A program made the translations under genes and the position numbers. Source: Oscillospiraceae bacterium (lineage in GTDB: Bacteria > Bacillota > Clostridia > Oscillospirales > CAG-272). From it: a stretch of 64,000 bases of DNA. Position 1 is the stretch's first letter. Every line of letters starts with the position of its first letter. The stretch covers positions 68,910-132,909 of the forward strand of contig SVSS01000001.1 in assembly GCA_015064185.1 (NCBI GenBank). The letters are read 5' to 3'. The notes under the pieces were generated by a model, which did not search any database, was not told the origin of the DNA, and saw nothing but the letters and a program-made list of their open reading frames with translations. Positions 40,501 through 48,241 of this stretch are shown here, piece after piece.

Positions 40501-42562
40501 GAATATCATCGGCATCCAAACCAATATTTTTCAATACGTAACCGGGATTTAACGCAATAGTAACGGTAACAGCCTCGCCCATAACGGCGGTGCTCTTGTC
40601 AAGAGAGTACGTGCCACTGTTTGCAAAGTTGTTGATGACGTTCAACTCTACATTATATATAGTAGGAGTCCAGTTGGCGGTAAAGGATTGATCCTGATCG
40701 ATTTGGGAAACGGTAACCGACATGTTGTCGTTGCCGCTAAGACCGGTGCCGGACCAGCCCGTGAAGGTGTAGCCGACCTTGGTGGGGTTGATCAGAACGA
40801 CATCCGTGCCAATATAATAAGTCGGATAGGTGCCTTCTATGATGCCGCCGTCCAGCTCGTAAGAGATCGTGTAATACGGTGCAACATCATTGCCTGTGAA
40901 GGTGACGTTTTCGCCGATGGAATTGTCACGGTTAGACGCATACGTGCCATTGTTGGCAAGCGTGCCTGTTCCCGAAACCTCGCCAAGAGCGATGATCGTG
41001 CCTGCGTTGGTCAAGGTTTTTCCGTTTAGATCTACAGTAACATTTGCGGGAATAATAACGGTTTCAGCTGCACCGACCGTAAAGCTGTTCACTAAGGTTA
41101 CGTTTCCGCCTTCTGTGGCTGCCGCTTCGATAGCATCCTGTAGGTCAGCATAACCGGTAAGACCGGTGGATGCCTCAAAAACGCGAGTTTTAAGAGATGT
41201 GCCGTTTGCAGTTGTACCAATGACGTTGGTTTTCAAAAAATTATTTTTAACAGTCTCGTTTGCAAATGTAATAGAAGACAGATTAGGGCAAGCTGCGAAA
41301 ACGGCACTGTCGCCGTTTGTGGAATTGCCGTACCCATTATAATCAATATGTCCGCCGCTTCCCGACATCGAGGTTACGGTAGAGGGAATGGTTACTTCCT
41401 CAAGACTTGTGCAAAGTACAAATGCCCACGGGTGGATACATACAAGACCTTCGGGCAGTTCAACAGAGGTAATCGGCAATTGCTTAAACGCGCCTTGCGC
41501 AATGCATCTCAAATCACTGGTGCCATCTTCCTTTGTGGCAAAGGTCAGCTTGGTGAATTTGGATTTCATAAACGCTTCCTGTCCGATGCGCGTGACAGTT
41601 GAGGGGATCACAAGCTCGCCCGTGGCAGGAAGTCCTTGTGCGGCAAACGATCCGATCTCGGTAACGCCCTCTTCAATTTTCAAGCTGGCGACCTTTGCTG
41701 TGTTATAGGGTGGAGCAAGTACATCTACACCCACGCCGTTGGCATCATAAAGGACGCCTTCTCTCCAATGGCCGACCTCATAGCGCACCGTGTTTTTGAG
41801 TCTGGGATTCAGCTCGGGTGTGCCTGTGGTGGGGGCAATGGTAAGTTTACCCATGCCGTTTTCAGCCGTGACTGTAAAGATCCAGTCAATGCCGCCCCAG
41901 GTACCACCCACGGTGCCGCCCTGTTGATTGAAGGTGCCTGCTTTGTGTACACTGTTGGTATAATAGTCGGTGGCATCATTGCCGATGATCGAGCCGCCAT
42001 ACATATTAAATGTAGCATTTGCGGGTACAGATACACCGCCGCCCTTACTTGCGGTATTTCCGGTGATACTACCGCCGTACATATTCAGTGTAGCGCCTGC
42101 GGCAAGAAGCACACCGCCGCCGTCGGTAGCGTTACCACCGGTGATAACACCCGTGCCAACACTGTCGCAAAGGGTAAGAGTGCCGCTTGAAATGTTAATA
42201 ACGCTACCGCCTTCTTCGTTCTGCAGAGTCACGCTATAACCATTCAGGTCGAGGTGGATGCTCTCTGATATCGACCATGTCGCAGAAAGTGTTACGTTGG
42301 TCGTCAGATAATAGTTACCCGGGGTGCTGGGCAATTGATCAGCTTCCTCCCATGCAACCTTTTCATCGTGCTCGTTTGTGTAGTGAGTGGAAGAGGGGTC
42401 CCACTCGGGCACATCAACGTTGCCGCTCTCTTCTGTTGAAACCGCGGAACCGTTGTCTTGGGGTGAGGTGACTGTGTTGGGATCTTCTGCAAACACTGTG
42501 GTGGGCAGAAGAGTAAGCAACATAAAAACAGTCAACGCTGCGGCTAAAATTCTTCTTTTCAT
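34553..42562 (-). CDS. Giant surface protein with LRR head and 71-residue coiled-coil repeat stalk
   Basis: A 2669-residue exported protein; signal peptide 1-24 (KRRILAAALTVFMLLTLLPTTVFA). Then: a beta-helix segment (about 60-200), BspA-type LRRs (about 300-440), an InlB-type module (TGWSGTGLSGND...FTANW), another beta-helix (ISGGTFN repeats) and further modules to about 1260. Next come 17 copies of a 71-residue Ala/Asp-rich unit (KADAATVNDALAALRDAVAALE...), predicted coiled coil. The end has a short collagen-like run (GQNGATGQNGANGQNG), a helix and KKKKK, a membrane anchor without LPxTG. A 1200-residue helix would extend ~180 nm (0.15 nm per residue). The ATG at 42562 has AGGGAGA upstream. 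Adhesin is the likely role. Confidence 0.92.
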   Translation of the reverse strand: MKRRILAAALTVFMLLTLLPTTVFAEDPNTVTSPQDNGSAVSTEESGNVDVPEWDPSSTHYTNEHDEKVAWEEADQLPSTPGNYYLTTNVTLSATWSISESIHLDLNGYSVTLQNEEGGSVINISSGTLTLCDSVGTGVITGGNATDGGGVLLAAGATLNMYGGSITGNTASKGGGVSVPANATFNMYGGSIIGNDATDYYTNSVHKAGTFNQQGGTVGGTWGGIDWIFTVTAENGMGKLTIAPTTGTPELNPRLKNTVRYEVGHWREGVLYDANGVGVDVLAPPYNTAKVASLKIEEGVTEIGSFAAQGLPATGELVIPSTVTRIGQEAFMKSKFTKLTFATKEDGTSDLRCIAQGAFKQLPITSVELPEGLVCIHPWAFVLCTSLEEVTIPSTVTSMSGSGGHIDYNGYGNSTNGDSAVFAACPNLSSITFANETVKNNFLKTNVIGTTANGTSLKTRVFEASTGLTGYADLQDAIEAAATEGGNVTLVNSFTVGAAETVIIPANVTVDLNGKTLTNAGTIIALGEVSGTGTLANNGTYASNRDNSIGENVTFTGNDVAPYYTISYELDGGIIEGTYPTYYIGTDVVLINPTKVGYTFTGWSGTGLSGNDNMSVTVSQIDQDQSFTANWTPTIYNVELNVINNFANSGTYSLDKSTAVMGEAVTVTIALNPGYVLKNIGLDADDILTDNGDGTYTFTMPARDVTVEAELLAVAQVGDTKYANIDDAIAAWTPNSTLTLLSDVTLTSTITLLSTEHHILNLSTYTITAAEGKNAFEIKANGTGSSERNALTIHADATNPGGINAGKKSVVYYSYSGISSEDRPIISITGGVFTGSTSTFGSGGIYFKGTAARKCATVNISGGTFNCSILGATKSKLIISGGTFNYSVSSQGDSTCHRRISGGTFKTIGFMTADAANKFTVGTSMGSFNVGLYVDDNGYLVVGGPVITAPGDTFKASATYSSFSSYLQHSSAAANQLYYTSVKEALADNNKTTGTVTVYDTAIDLSDINYKGTIVVPETNNSISITFAEGTTPAWSIKLQNSDKLAIYTETTTDENVTRTYSFVQTSVNIADSGAVQAGEPAEEGKATLTAEPEDGYYFVNWTSGEQEVSTDATYSFDPAEVTELRANFALKTPEAVPTGAFMWPDKLVDLVPNATYIITAKGTSVECVADANGEILAQDAWYGTSISVVKKASDVMYSDSEAQAIELPTCYFITIVHGNNIANEKIKLFDSYFAYPVPKTVNGKIFMGWFDDENFTTPHDFDADVTADVTLFAKYANYEEDLKELNDAINNMNSSITALETALAGKADAATVNAAIESLQAAISALENAKDNYVSADATLKAGLEATIEAARSSAVDMATALVNSAKAELQAAIDTKADAATVNNALAALRDAVADLEAVKDNYVTADAALKAELEAAIAAAEAAAVDAATALVNNAKTELQAAINTKADAATVNDALVALRDAITALENVKDNYITADDALKADLEAAIVRARAEAIIIANDLVDNAKAELQAVIDTKADAAAVNDALASLRDAISVLEAAKDNYVAADAALKAELEAAIAAAEAAAVDAATTLVNNAKAELQAAIDTKADAATVNDALASLRDAISVLETAKDNYVAADAALKAELEAAIAAAEAAAVDAATTLVNNAKAELQAAIDTKADTATVNDAIANLQSAIDALERVKNDYIIADTALKIELEALITRTQRETIDAATTLVNNAKAELQAAIDTKADAATVNDALAALRDAVAALEAVKDNYVAADAALKAELEAAIAAAEAAAVDAATTLVNNAKAELQAVIDTKADAATVNDALAALRDAVAALEAVKDNYVAADAALKAEFEAAIAAAEAAAVDAATTLVNNAKAELQAAIDTKADAATVNDALAALRDAVAALEAVKDNYVAADAALKAELEAAIAAAEAAAVDAATTLVNNAKAELQAAIDTKADANTVNAILVNLQNSVIILQNTKDNYIAADAALKAELEAAIAAAEAAAVDAATTLVNNAKAELQAAIDTKADAATVNDALAALRDAVAALEAVKDDYVAADAALKAELETAIAAAEAAAVDAATTLVNNAKAELQAAIDTKADAATVNDALAALRDAVAALEAVKDNYVAADAALKAELEDAIAAAEAAAVDAATTLVNNAKAELQAAIDTKADAATVNDALAALRDAVAALEAVKDNYVAADAALKAELEAAIAAAETAAVDAATTLVNNAKAELQAAIDTKADANTVNAILVNLQNSVIILQNTKDNYIAADAALKAELEAAIAAAEAAAVDAATTLVNNAKAELQTAIDTKADAAQVNAALAELQTAIDALNAVKDNYVTADAALKNELEGAIEAAKTAAIEAATDMIDSLRTELLHSIDIKADEATVNEALAALQSAIDALEAVKDNYVAADTALKAELETAIAAAEAAAVDAATTLVNNAKAELQAAIDAKADAATMTAALSQLQAAIAALENVKDNYIAADAALKAELEAAIAAAKQEAMDYAKEFAPYIGENGNWWIGDTDTGESANGIPGVGIEKIEKTATTGNIDTYTITLTNGQTYTFIVTNGQNGATGQNGANGQNGTNGKDGVTPRLRVNSETRQWEVSYDNGLTWSSLGVSAPIEETADQGVTAQSTEELTPEEEKAMAVPATIAGTSLAGSSALLGAWTLLKKKKKIV
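35085..38655 (-). repeat. Tandem 213-bp repeats encoding the coiled-coil stalk (17 copies)
   Basis: The 213-bp period is seen in recurring KAD-x-TVN codons. Copies at the centre are nearly identical; the outer ones have diverged. A variant unit (coding ILVNLQNSVIILQNTK) occurs twice exactly 852 bp apart (35801 and 36653), four units, indicating a four-unit block duplication. Long antisense frames here are a by-product of Ala-rich codons. Confidence 0.93.
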
Positions 42563-42875
42563 AATTCTCCCTTTCTTTTGGTTGTTCTGCGTGCTTTTGG
42601 CACACAGAGTAATGTGTGATCCGCAAGACGTCATTTTTTGGCAGAATGTCTGAAAAAGATAAGGAAGTATGCAAGAGCTTTCACAGACGATGACGGCTCG
42701 GGATTTTGCTTTTTGTCGATAAAAAGTGATTGCGATTTTTAAAACATATTAAAGCTTATGAGTGCAATTTAAATAGAGATGCTTTCCGCTGCTTGCTTTG
42801 ATGTTTTGGCAAGCATTCGGTAAAAATGTTACAAAAACTCGCACTTTTGTGCGTTTTTTGAATACAAAGGTGGTA
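42563..42875 (-). promoter_or_regulatory. ~310-nt 5' leader of the giant surface protein gene
   Basis: Between the predicted start at about 42875 and the ATG at 42562 lies an AT-rich untranslated leader. Near its 5' end a CGCACAAAAGTGCG hairpin is visible, and at the 3' end the ribosome site. It matches no riboswitch family I can recognise, but its length suggests post-transcriptional control. Confidence 0.55.
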
Positions 42876-42881
42876 GTCTAA

Positions 42882-42910
42882 ATTATAAGTAATAGAAAAG
42901 CGCTTGTCAA
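42882..42910 (-). promoter_or_regulatory. Consensus promoter of the giant surface protein gene
   Basis: On the minus strand TTGACA (42905-42910) and TATAAT (42882-42887) match consensus exactly with a 17-bp spacer. Confidence 0.85.
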
Positions 42911-43372
42911 CCCTTTTTGAAAATATATTCGCTTTTTTGATGTTTTTTGCGCGTTTTTTTGCAAAAAAGTGCGGTTTTTGTGAAAAAATGATGGCGCGTG
43001 CTTCATTTTTTCTGCAATGCACACGAATTTTATTACGAAAGGAAATATTTGTGTGATAGGAGATAAACCTATATTTACAAAACGTGTAGCATTTTTAATT
43101 TCTTGCTGTAAATCCTATGCGTTTTTTTGATGTGCTTGTGTAGAGTCTTCGTGTTTGCAATGCAATATAATATATGTAGCGTGTGCAAAAACGAACGGCT
43201 TTTCATGCGATCGCAAGCCGCTGTTCTTGCCTTTTCTCACTGACGGTTAAAAAATCCAAACGCATATTTAAAAAGTGTAATCTTTTCTTCGGATTTTTGA
43301 TGGCATTGGCAGTAGTCTTTTCGCTATAAAAATTGCTGATCACAAGGTTTAAATTGGATGCTCAATAATTTA
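42911..43372. other. AT-rich intergenic region with one orphan hairpin
   Basis: No gene of more than a few dozen codons is credible here. A minus-strand hairpin GAAC(AG)CGGCTT/AAGCCGTTC (43193-43226) followed by GTTTTTGC looks like an intrinsic terminator but has no obvious gene upstream on that strand before the SDR terminator. The rest is homopolymer-rich. Confidence 0.5.
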
Positions 43373-43416
43373 AAAAAGGCCGCCTCAAGTTGAACAACTT
43401 GAAACAGCCTTATTTG
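43373..43416 (-). terminator. Terminator of the SDR gene
   Basis: TTCAAGTTG and CAACTTGA form the core of a hairpin flanked by GGCTG/GGCGGCC, with TTTTTT on the minus strand, 16 nt beyond the SDR stop. Confidence 0.75.
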
Positions 43417-43431
43417 GTTTTATATCTATGA

Positions 43432-44199
43432 TCAGTTTACAAGCCAGCCGCCGTCAACGTATATCATCTGTCCTGTTACATAGCACGATGCGTCAGCCGC
43501 AAGATATACTGCGGTCGTTGCCATGTCCTCAGGTGTTCCGAGGCGGCCCATCGGGATCTTCTCCTTATATTTTGCCATAACGGTCTCATCGGAAAGAAGA
43601 GGCTTTGTCATCTCAGTCATACAGTATCCGGGACCTATAGCGTTTACCGTAATGCCGTAAGGCGCCCACTCGTTTGCAAGAGCCTTGGTCATTTGTGTGA
43701 TAGCGCCCTTGCTGGAGCAGTATGCTATCATGTTCTTCAGACCAACCATGCTTGAAATGGAGCCAACATTGATGATCCTACCCTTGATCCTATTTGCCAC
43801 CATGTGCTTTCCTACTGCCTGGTTCATAAAGAACACGTATTTGAATTGCGTATCGGTAACGCTGTTCCACTCCTCTTCGGTGTACTCAAGCGCAGGCTTG
43901 CGGATATTGATACCCGCGCAGTTTATAAGGATATCGATCCTGCCAAAGCGCTTTGCAACCTCGTCGACAAAGGAATTGATAGCGGCTGTGGACGTGATGT
44001 CCAGTGCGATACCCTCTACCGTGCTTCCTGTCTCAGCGGTAAGCTCGGCTGCTGCCTGAAGCAATGCTTCCTTTCCACGGCTTGAGATGACAACGGTAGC
44101 GCCCGCGTCTGCAAGTCCTCTTGCCATACCTCTGCCAAGTCCACGGCTTCCGCCGATAACCACAGCAACCTTGCCTGTCAGATCAAACAAATTTTTCAT
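43432..44199 (-). CDS. Short-chain dehydrogenase/reductase, gluconate 5-dehydrogenase-like
   Basis: A 255-residue NAD(P)-dependent oxidoreductase. The cofactor motif GGSRGLGRGMA (TGxxxGxG type), NCAGI, and the catalytic Ser-Tyr-Lys (GSISSMVG...YCSSKGA) are in place, and the C-terminus YVTGQMIYVDGGWLVN is typical of classical SDRs. Overall pattern (FDLTGKVAVVIGG...) is closest in my reading to gluconate 5-dehydrogenase (IdnO/GNO) and KduD. Substrate unproven. Promoter at 44238-44266. Confidence 0.9.
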   Translation of the reverse strand: MKNLFDLTGKVAVVIGGSRGLGRGMARGLADAGATVVISSRGKEALLQAAAELTAETGSTVEGIALDITSTAAINSFVDEVAKRFGRIDILINCAGINIRKPALEYTEEEWNSVTDTQFKYVFFMNQAVGKHMVANRIKGRIINVGSISSMVGLKNMIAYCSSKGAITQMTKALANEWAPYGITVNAIGPGYCMTEMTKPLLSDETVMAKYKEKIPMGRLGTPEDMATTAVYLAADASCYVTGQMIYVDGGWLVN

Positions 44200-44551
44200 A
44201 ATGACTCACCTACTTTTTAAAGAATTATAGCAATTTTATTCTATCAGATAGCGGTGTAGTTGTCAAGTTTTTTTGGCTCATAATATGACAAAGGGTCTGA
44301 GGTCGTTACAATAGTGTTTTTAAAAAATTGCCAATCATAAAGTTTTAATTGGAGTGCACAATATATTTCGGAGCGTGAAAACGCAAGTGAGAAGCAGCTG
44401 CTCGCAACCGCAAATGCGTAGGCAAAGGCAGAGGCTTTCCACTGTTGCGAGCAAGCGCTCTTGAAAATAGATTGAAATGTCCGTGATATTTATCGCTTGT
44501 GAACAGGCGATGTTGACAGATGATGAAGTCACGCGACGAAGGAGAACAAAA
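44200..44551. other. Intergenic region: SDR promoter and structured leader of the spore protein
   Basis: The SDR promoter reads on the minus strand as TTGACA (44261-44266) and TAGAAT (44238-44243), 17-bp spacer. From 44350 to 44551 the plus strand is GC-rich with local hairpins (GCGTGAAAACGC, GCAGCTGC) and could be the leader of the spore-protein gene. A weak sigma-G-like pair (TCATAA near 44334, CACAATA near 44357) is possible but not convincing. Confidence 0.5.
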
Positions 44552-44746
44552 ATGGCTAACAAGCAGGCAAAGCAGGCGCTTGAGCAATTCAAGCAGCAGG
44601 CTGCTAACGAAGTCGGTGTAAACCTCAACCAGGGCTACAACGGCGACCTCACTGCACGTCAGGCAGGCTCTATCGGCGGTCAGATGGTTAAGAAGATGAT
44701 CGAGAGCTACGAGCAGGGTATGGGCGTACAGCAACAGCAGAAATAA
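44552..44746 (+). CDS. Small acid-soluble spore protein, alpha/beta type
   Basis: A 64-residue DNA-coating protein of spores that protects DNA from UV and is degraded on germination. ALEQFKQQAANEVGVN and LTARQAGSIGGQMVKKMIESYEQ match the two conserved alpha/beta SASP helices; the germination-protease site EVGV (E-V-G) lies at residues 20-23. The ATG at 44552 has GAAGGAG upstream; a longer frame is not expected. This is the direct evidence for sporulation capacity. Confidence 0.95.
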   Translation: MANKQAKQALEQFKQQAANEVGVNLNQGYNGDLTARQAGSIGGQMVKKMIESYEQGMGVQQQQK

Positions 44747-44765
44747 TCAGTAAAGATTGACTCCC

Positions 44766-44795
44766 GGGAGGCACTTTTGTGGTGCCTCCCTTTCT
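44766..44795 (+). terminator. Terminator of the SASP gene
   Basis: GGGAGGCAC (44766-44774) pairs with GTGCCTCCC (44782-44790), then TTTCT, 20 nt after the stop. Confidence 0.85.
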
Positions 44796-44921
44796 GTTGC
44801 GATATTCGTATGGGTAAGTGTGGTGCTTGCTTTTTCGTATACGTTTCCTCATTTTACCGAAAAATTGCACCTTTTTGCAGTACATACTACTATCAATAGT
44901 AGGTAAAAAAGGAGGCGCTCC

Positions 44922-45923
44922 ATGGCATACTTTTTGCAATTTCTTGGTGGAATTTCATTTTTTTTGTACGGCATGAGTGTCATGAGTAAAAGCCTGCGCG
45001 AAACAACGGGCAGCAAAATGGAGGCGGTGCTTGCGCGCATGTGCCGCACGCCCTTGCGAGGCGTGATATTTGGCGCATTGGTTACAGCGGCGATACAATC
45101 CTCCAGCGCTACAACGGTTATGGTGGTTGGGTTTGTGAATGCAAGAATGATGACGCTTCAACATGCGGTGGGTGTTATTATGGGCGCCAATCTTGGCACG
45201 ACCGTGACGGCATGGCTTCTTTCCCTTTCCGGTGTTTCGGGCAATGCACCGCTCTTAAGCATCTTAAAGCCCGCGGCGCTCTCACCTTTGTTGGCTGCTA
45301 CAGGTGTGATCCTGCTGCTTGCTTGCAAGCAGCAAAAATTACAGCATATCGGCACAGGTCTTTGCGGCTTTGGCATTTTGTTTGCAGGCATGCAGGCGAT
45401 GAGCAACGCAGTTGCTCCGCTTGCCGAAAACCCTGATTTCAGCCGTGTTCTAACACTTTTTCAAAATCCCGTAGCAGGTATTTTGGCGGGTGCGGTGCTT
45501 ACCGCAATTATCCAATCATCCTCGGCATCTGTCGGTATCTTGCAGGCGCTTACTACCACAGGCGCCGTCAGGTTTGGCGTGGCGGTGCCCATTATCATGG
45601 GGCAAAACATCGGCACCTGCGTGACGGCGTTGCTCTCCGGCATCGGTACAGAACGCAATGCCAAGCGCGCCGCCTTTGTGCACTTATATTTTAATGTGGC
45701 AGGCACTGTTATTTTGTTGCTTGTTTTTTACTTGCTACAGCTTTTTGGGGTGCTATCAGCGGATCTTTTGATGAATGAGGGGGGTGTGGCGCTGTTGCAC
45801 ACGGTGTTTAACGTAGCCACCACCGCAATCCTGTTGCCCTTTTATAAAATCCTGCTGGGTGCGGCAATTGCAACCGTGCCCGATGCGTGCGTCGAGGATG
45901 CAGAAAATAAGAAAATCATATAA
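44922..45923 (+). CDS. Na/Pi cotransporter family protein (NptA-like, without PhoU domain)
   Basis: A 333-residue membrane protein with 8-9 helices. It carries the duplicated QSSS motif of the family (AAIQSSSATTVMVVGFV and AIIQSSSASVGILQAL), each followed by a matching GANLGTTVTA or GQNIGTCVTA motif, the sodium and phosphate site of an inverted-repeat fold. Many relatives are ~550 residues with a C-terminal PhoU domain; here that domain is absent. AAGGAGG precedes the ATG. Phosphate import by sodium symport is the family role. Confidence 0.9.
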   Translation: MAYFLQFLGGISFFLYGMSVMSKSLRETTGSKMEAVLARMCRTPLRGVIFGALVTAAIQSSSATTVMVVGFVNARMMTLQHAVGVIMGANLGTTVTAWLLSLSGVSGNAPLLSILKPAALSPLLAATGVILLLACKQQKLQHIGTGLCGFGILFAGMQAMSNAVAPLAENPDFSRVLTLFQNPVAGILAGAVLTAIIQSSSASVGILQALTTTGAVRFGVAVPIIMGQNIGTCVTALLSGIGTERNAKRAAFVHLYFNVAGTVILLLVFYLLQLFGVLSADLLMNEGGVALLHTVFNVATTAILLPFYKILLGAAIATVPDACVEDAENKKII

Positions 45924-46011
45924 ACTAAAAACCAAAGTCCAAAAAATGGCATAATTTTAAATTGTCACACGAAAAAATAGAAATATATTAGTAAAAAATT
46001 GGAAAAATATA

Positions 46012-46040
46012 TTGACAAGTTGGAAACTCTGCGATATACT
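46012..46040 (+). promoter_or_regulatory. Promoter of the HTH-ATPase-DUF4325 regulator
   Basis: TTGACA (46012-46017) and TATACT (46035-46040), 17-bp spacer, 34 nt before the start codon. Confidence 0.85.
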
Positions 46041-46074
46041 GTGATTACTGCTATGTGCCGCGGAGGATCATGTT

Positions 46075-47091
46075 ATGAAAAAGAGTGAAAGATTGCTTGC
46101 CGAAAAATATTTGCTGCAACGCATTTTTGAGGAGGATCCCGATTTTGTAGATAAAACGATGGAGGCGTTTTCGCTTTCGCGTTCTACTGTTTATAATTAT
46201 ATCAATCGCTTGCAGGATGCGGGTGAGCTTGAGCGAGTAGGCGGCTCCATGCCCTATCGCTTGCTCTATCACACCACGCGCTTTACCATTGATACCTCAA
46301 AGGAGCACTCGGAGGATCGCATTTACAACCGTGATATCGCCCCTCTGCTTGAGGAGCTGCCCTTTGGTGTGCAAAAGATCTGGCGCTATGCCATAACCGC
46401 TATGCTCAATAATGCAATGGAGCACGCACGCGCTTCGGCAATCGTATGTGTAGTCAATCGCAGTCGCCTGTCTACCATTGTGGGTGTGCTTGATAACGGT
46501 ATTGGTATATTCCGCCGTATTCAGCAGGAGCAGCGTGAGGCAACCGGTGAGCTGATTACCGCTGCTGAGGCAGCATCGCTTCTTTATGCGGGTGGCTATA
46601 CCACCGCGCCCGAGGCACACGCAGGGCAGGGAATCTTCTTTGCCTCGCGTCTTATGGACCATTTTGCGATCCGTTCGGATATGCAGCTCTTTACCCCCAA
46701 TGCCGAGGATGCGGAGGATGAGGGAGTGGGAGAGCGCTTCCGCGGTACTGCGGTGCAAATGGCGCTTTCCAATGATACCACGCGCGATCTTGGTGAGATC
46801 ATGGCGCGCTATATCGACCCTGAGGAGGGATTTGTGCGTACCGAGATCCCTATGTCGCGTATTTTTGGCGGCGGCTATCCTGTTTCTCGCTCCGAGGCGC
46901 GTCGCCTTGGCGAAATGCTTGAGGGCTTTGCCGTGGCTGAGCTTGATTTTGCCGGCATAGAGGAGATAGGTCCCGATTTTGCGCATGAGTTGTTTTCCGT
47001 CATTGCGCGTGCAAATCCTGAGCTTTATTTAAAACCGATCAACACCAGCGATGCCGTTGCTGCGGCGATACGCCGCGCCGAGCGCGCTTGA
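46075..47091 (+). CDS. HTH regulator with histidine-kinase-like ATPase and DUF4325 (STAS-like) domains
   Basis: A 338-residue one-piece protein. Residues 1-70 hold a winged HTH (AFSLSRSTVYNYINRLQDAGELERVG). Residues 85-240 are a GHKL ATPase: N box LNNAMEHA, G1 LDNGIGIF, G2 GQGIFFASRLMDHF. No phosphorylatable His or receiver is present. The last ~75 residues (GGGYPVSRSEARRLGEML...ELDFAGIEEIGPDFAHELF) fit DUF4325, a STAS-like fold. This pairs DNA binding, an ATPase resembling anti-sigma kinases such as SpoIIAB, and an antagonist-like domain in one chain. GCGGAGGATC is the ribosome site. Signal and targets unknown. Confidence 0.85.
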   Translation: MKKSERLLAEKYLLQRIFEEDPDFVDKTMEAFSLSRSTVYNYINRLQDAGELERVGGSMPYRLLYHTTRFTIDTSKEHSEDRIYNRDIAPLLEELPFGVQKIWRYAITAMLNNAMEHARASAIVCVVNRSRLSTIVGVLDNGIGIFRRIQQEQREATGELITAAEAASLLYAGGYTTAPEAHAGQGIFFASRLMDHFAIRSDMQLFTPNAEDAEDEGVGERFRGTAVQMALSNDTTRDLGEIMARYIDPEEGFVRTEIPMSRIFGGGYPVSRSEARRLGEMLEGFAVAELDFAGIEEIGPDFAHELFSVIARANPELYLKPINTSDAVAAAIRRAERA

Positions 47092-47100
47092 TTACATTGA

Positions 47101-47145
47101 AAATGCCGTTGACCGCTCCTTTTGAGCAGCCAACGGCATTTTATT
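47101..47145. terminator. Bidirectional terminator
   Basis: AAATGCCGTTG (47101-47111) pairs with CAACGGCATTT (47131-47141) with an inner GCTC/GAGC pair, between the stops of the regulator and ldh. Confidence 0.82.
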
Positions 47146-48097
47146 ATCTTTTTTGAAGTGTAAGACTGTTTAAAACATCTGTGATCTGGGCGGCTGAGGC
47201 GTGTAGCAGCTGCTTCTCTTTGGGGGAGAGCGGCATATCCAGCACACGCATAATACCCGACCTTCCCACAACAGCGGGAAGGCTGATGCAGATCTCTCCA
47301 AGACCGTAATGCCCGTTCGCCAACACCGATACGGGCAAGATCGCGTCCTCATCACGCACAATGGCGGTTACGATGCGACGTACAGCCTCGGCAATGGCAT
47401 AATAGGTAGCGCCCTTGGCGCGGATAATACCGTATGCCGCGTCGCGCACCTCAATGAACAGCTTTTGTAGATCATCGCTATTTAACAGGCATGCCTGTGC
47501 CCCGCAAAAGCTGTTGAGATCTACGCCCGAGATGTTGGCGCTGCTGTAAACAGGCAGCTCGCTGTCACCGTGCTCGCCGATGATAAAGGCATGCACGTTT
47601 CGGCTATCCACCCCAACGCGCTTGCCAAGCAGATATTTCAGGCGCGCCGTATCAAGCACCGTACCTGACCCGATCACGCGCGAGGAGGGGAACCCCGAAA
47701 CGCGACGCGTGACCTCGGTAAGCACATCAACGGGATTGGTTACCACAAGTAAAATGCATTCGGTATTATAGTTGCAAATTTGCTCGATAATGGTGCTGAA
47801 AACACGGGTGTTGGCGCGCACTAAGTCAAGCCTTGTTTCGCCGGGCTTTTGCGCCGCGCCTGCGGTAATGATCACCAAGCCGGCATTTGCAAGGTCCTTG
47901 TAGTCGCCCGCATAGATCTCCATCGGTGCCAAAAAGGGCAGACCGTGATTGAGATCAGCCGCCTCGCCCGCAGCGCGCTCGCGATTGATGTCGATCAATA
48001 CCATTTCCGAAAAAAGCCCGCTTTTCATCAGGGAAAAGGCAGTACTTGCCCCCACGTTCCCCACACCCACAATGCCGCATTTTCTGATATCCGTCAT
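47144..48097 (-). CDS. ldh: L-lactate dehydrogenase
   Basis: Reduces pyruvate to L-lactate with NADH, regenerating NAD in fermentation. The 317-residue protein has the NAD fold GIVGVGNVGASTAFSL, DIN as NADH selector, the substrate loop PGETRLDLV with the catalytic Arg, the NPVD segment, and the active-site IIGEHGDSEL with the catalytic His. Lactate rather than malate is favoured because the loop carries Gln at the usual specificity position (AAQKPGETR). Ribosome site GGAGG upstream. Confidence 0.93.
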   Translation of the reverse strand: MTDIRKCGIVGVGNVGASTAFSLMKSGLFSEMVLIDINRERAAGEAADLNHGLPFLAPMEIYAGDYKDLANAGLVIITAGAAQKPGETRLDLVRANTRVFSTIIEQICNYNTECILLVVTNPVDVLTEVTRRVSGFPSSRVIGSGTVLDTARLKYLLGKRVGVDSRNVHAFIIGEHGDSELPVYSSANISGVDLNSFCGAQACLLNSDDLQKLFIEVRDAAYGIIRAKGATYYAIAEAVRRIVTAIVRDEDAILPVSVLANGHYGLGEICISLPAVVGRSGIMRVLDMPLSPKEKQLLHASAAQITDVLNSLTLQKR

Positions 48098-48241
48098 GTT
48101 GTATGCCTCCTATAAATCGTGCTTTTATTCTTCTCAAAAAGGTATTTTTTATACCCCCATATCTAAGATGTGATGTAAAATTTCGCGTAACGCTATAACA
48201 ATTTTGCGTTTTTTCTGTAAATAACAGTTATATCAGTTAAG

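Noticed and set aside
41620..41640. LPATG motif in the giant surface protein as a sortase signal
   Set aside because: It lies in the LRR region, far from the C-terminus, with no following membrane helix and basic tail; the real end has no LPxTG.
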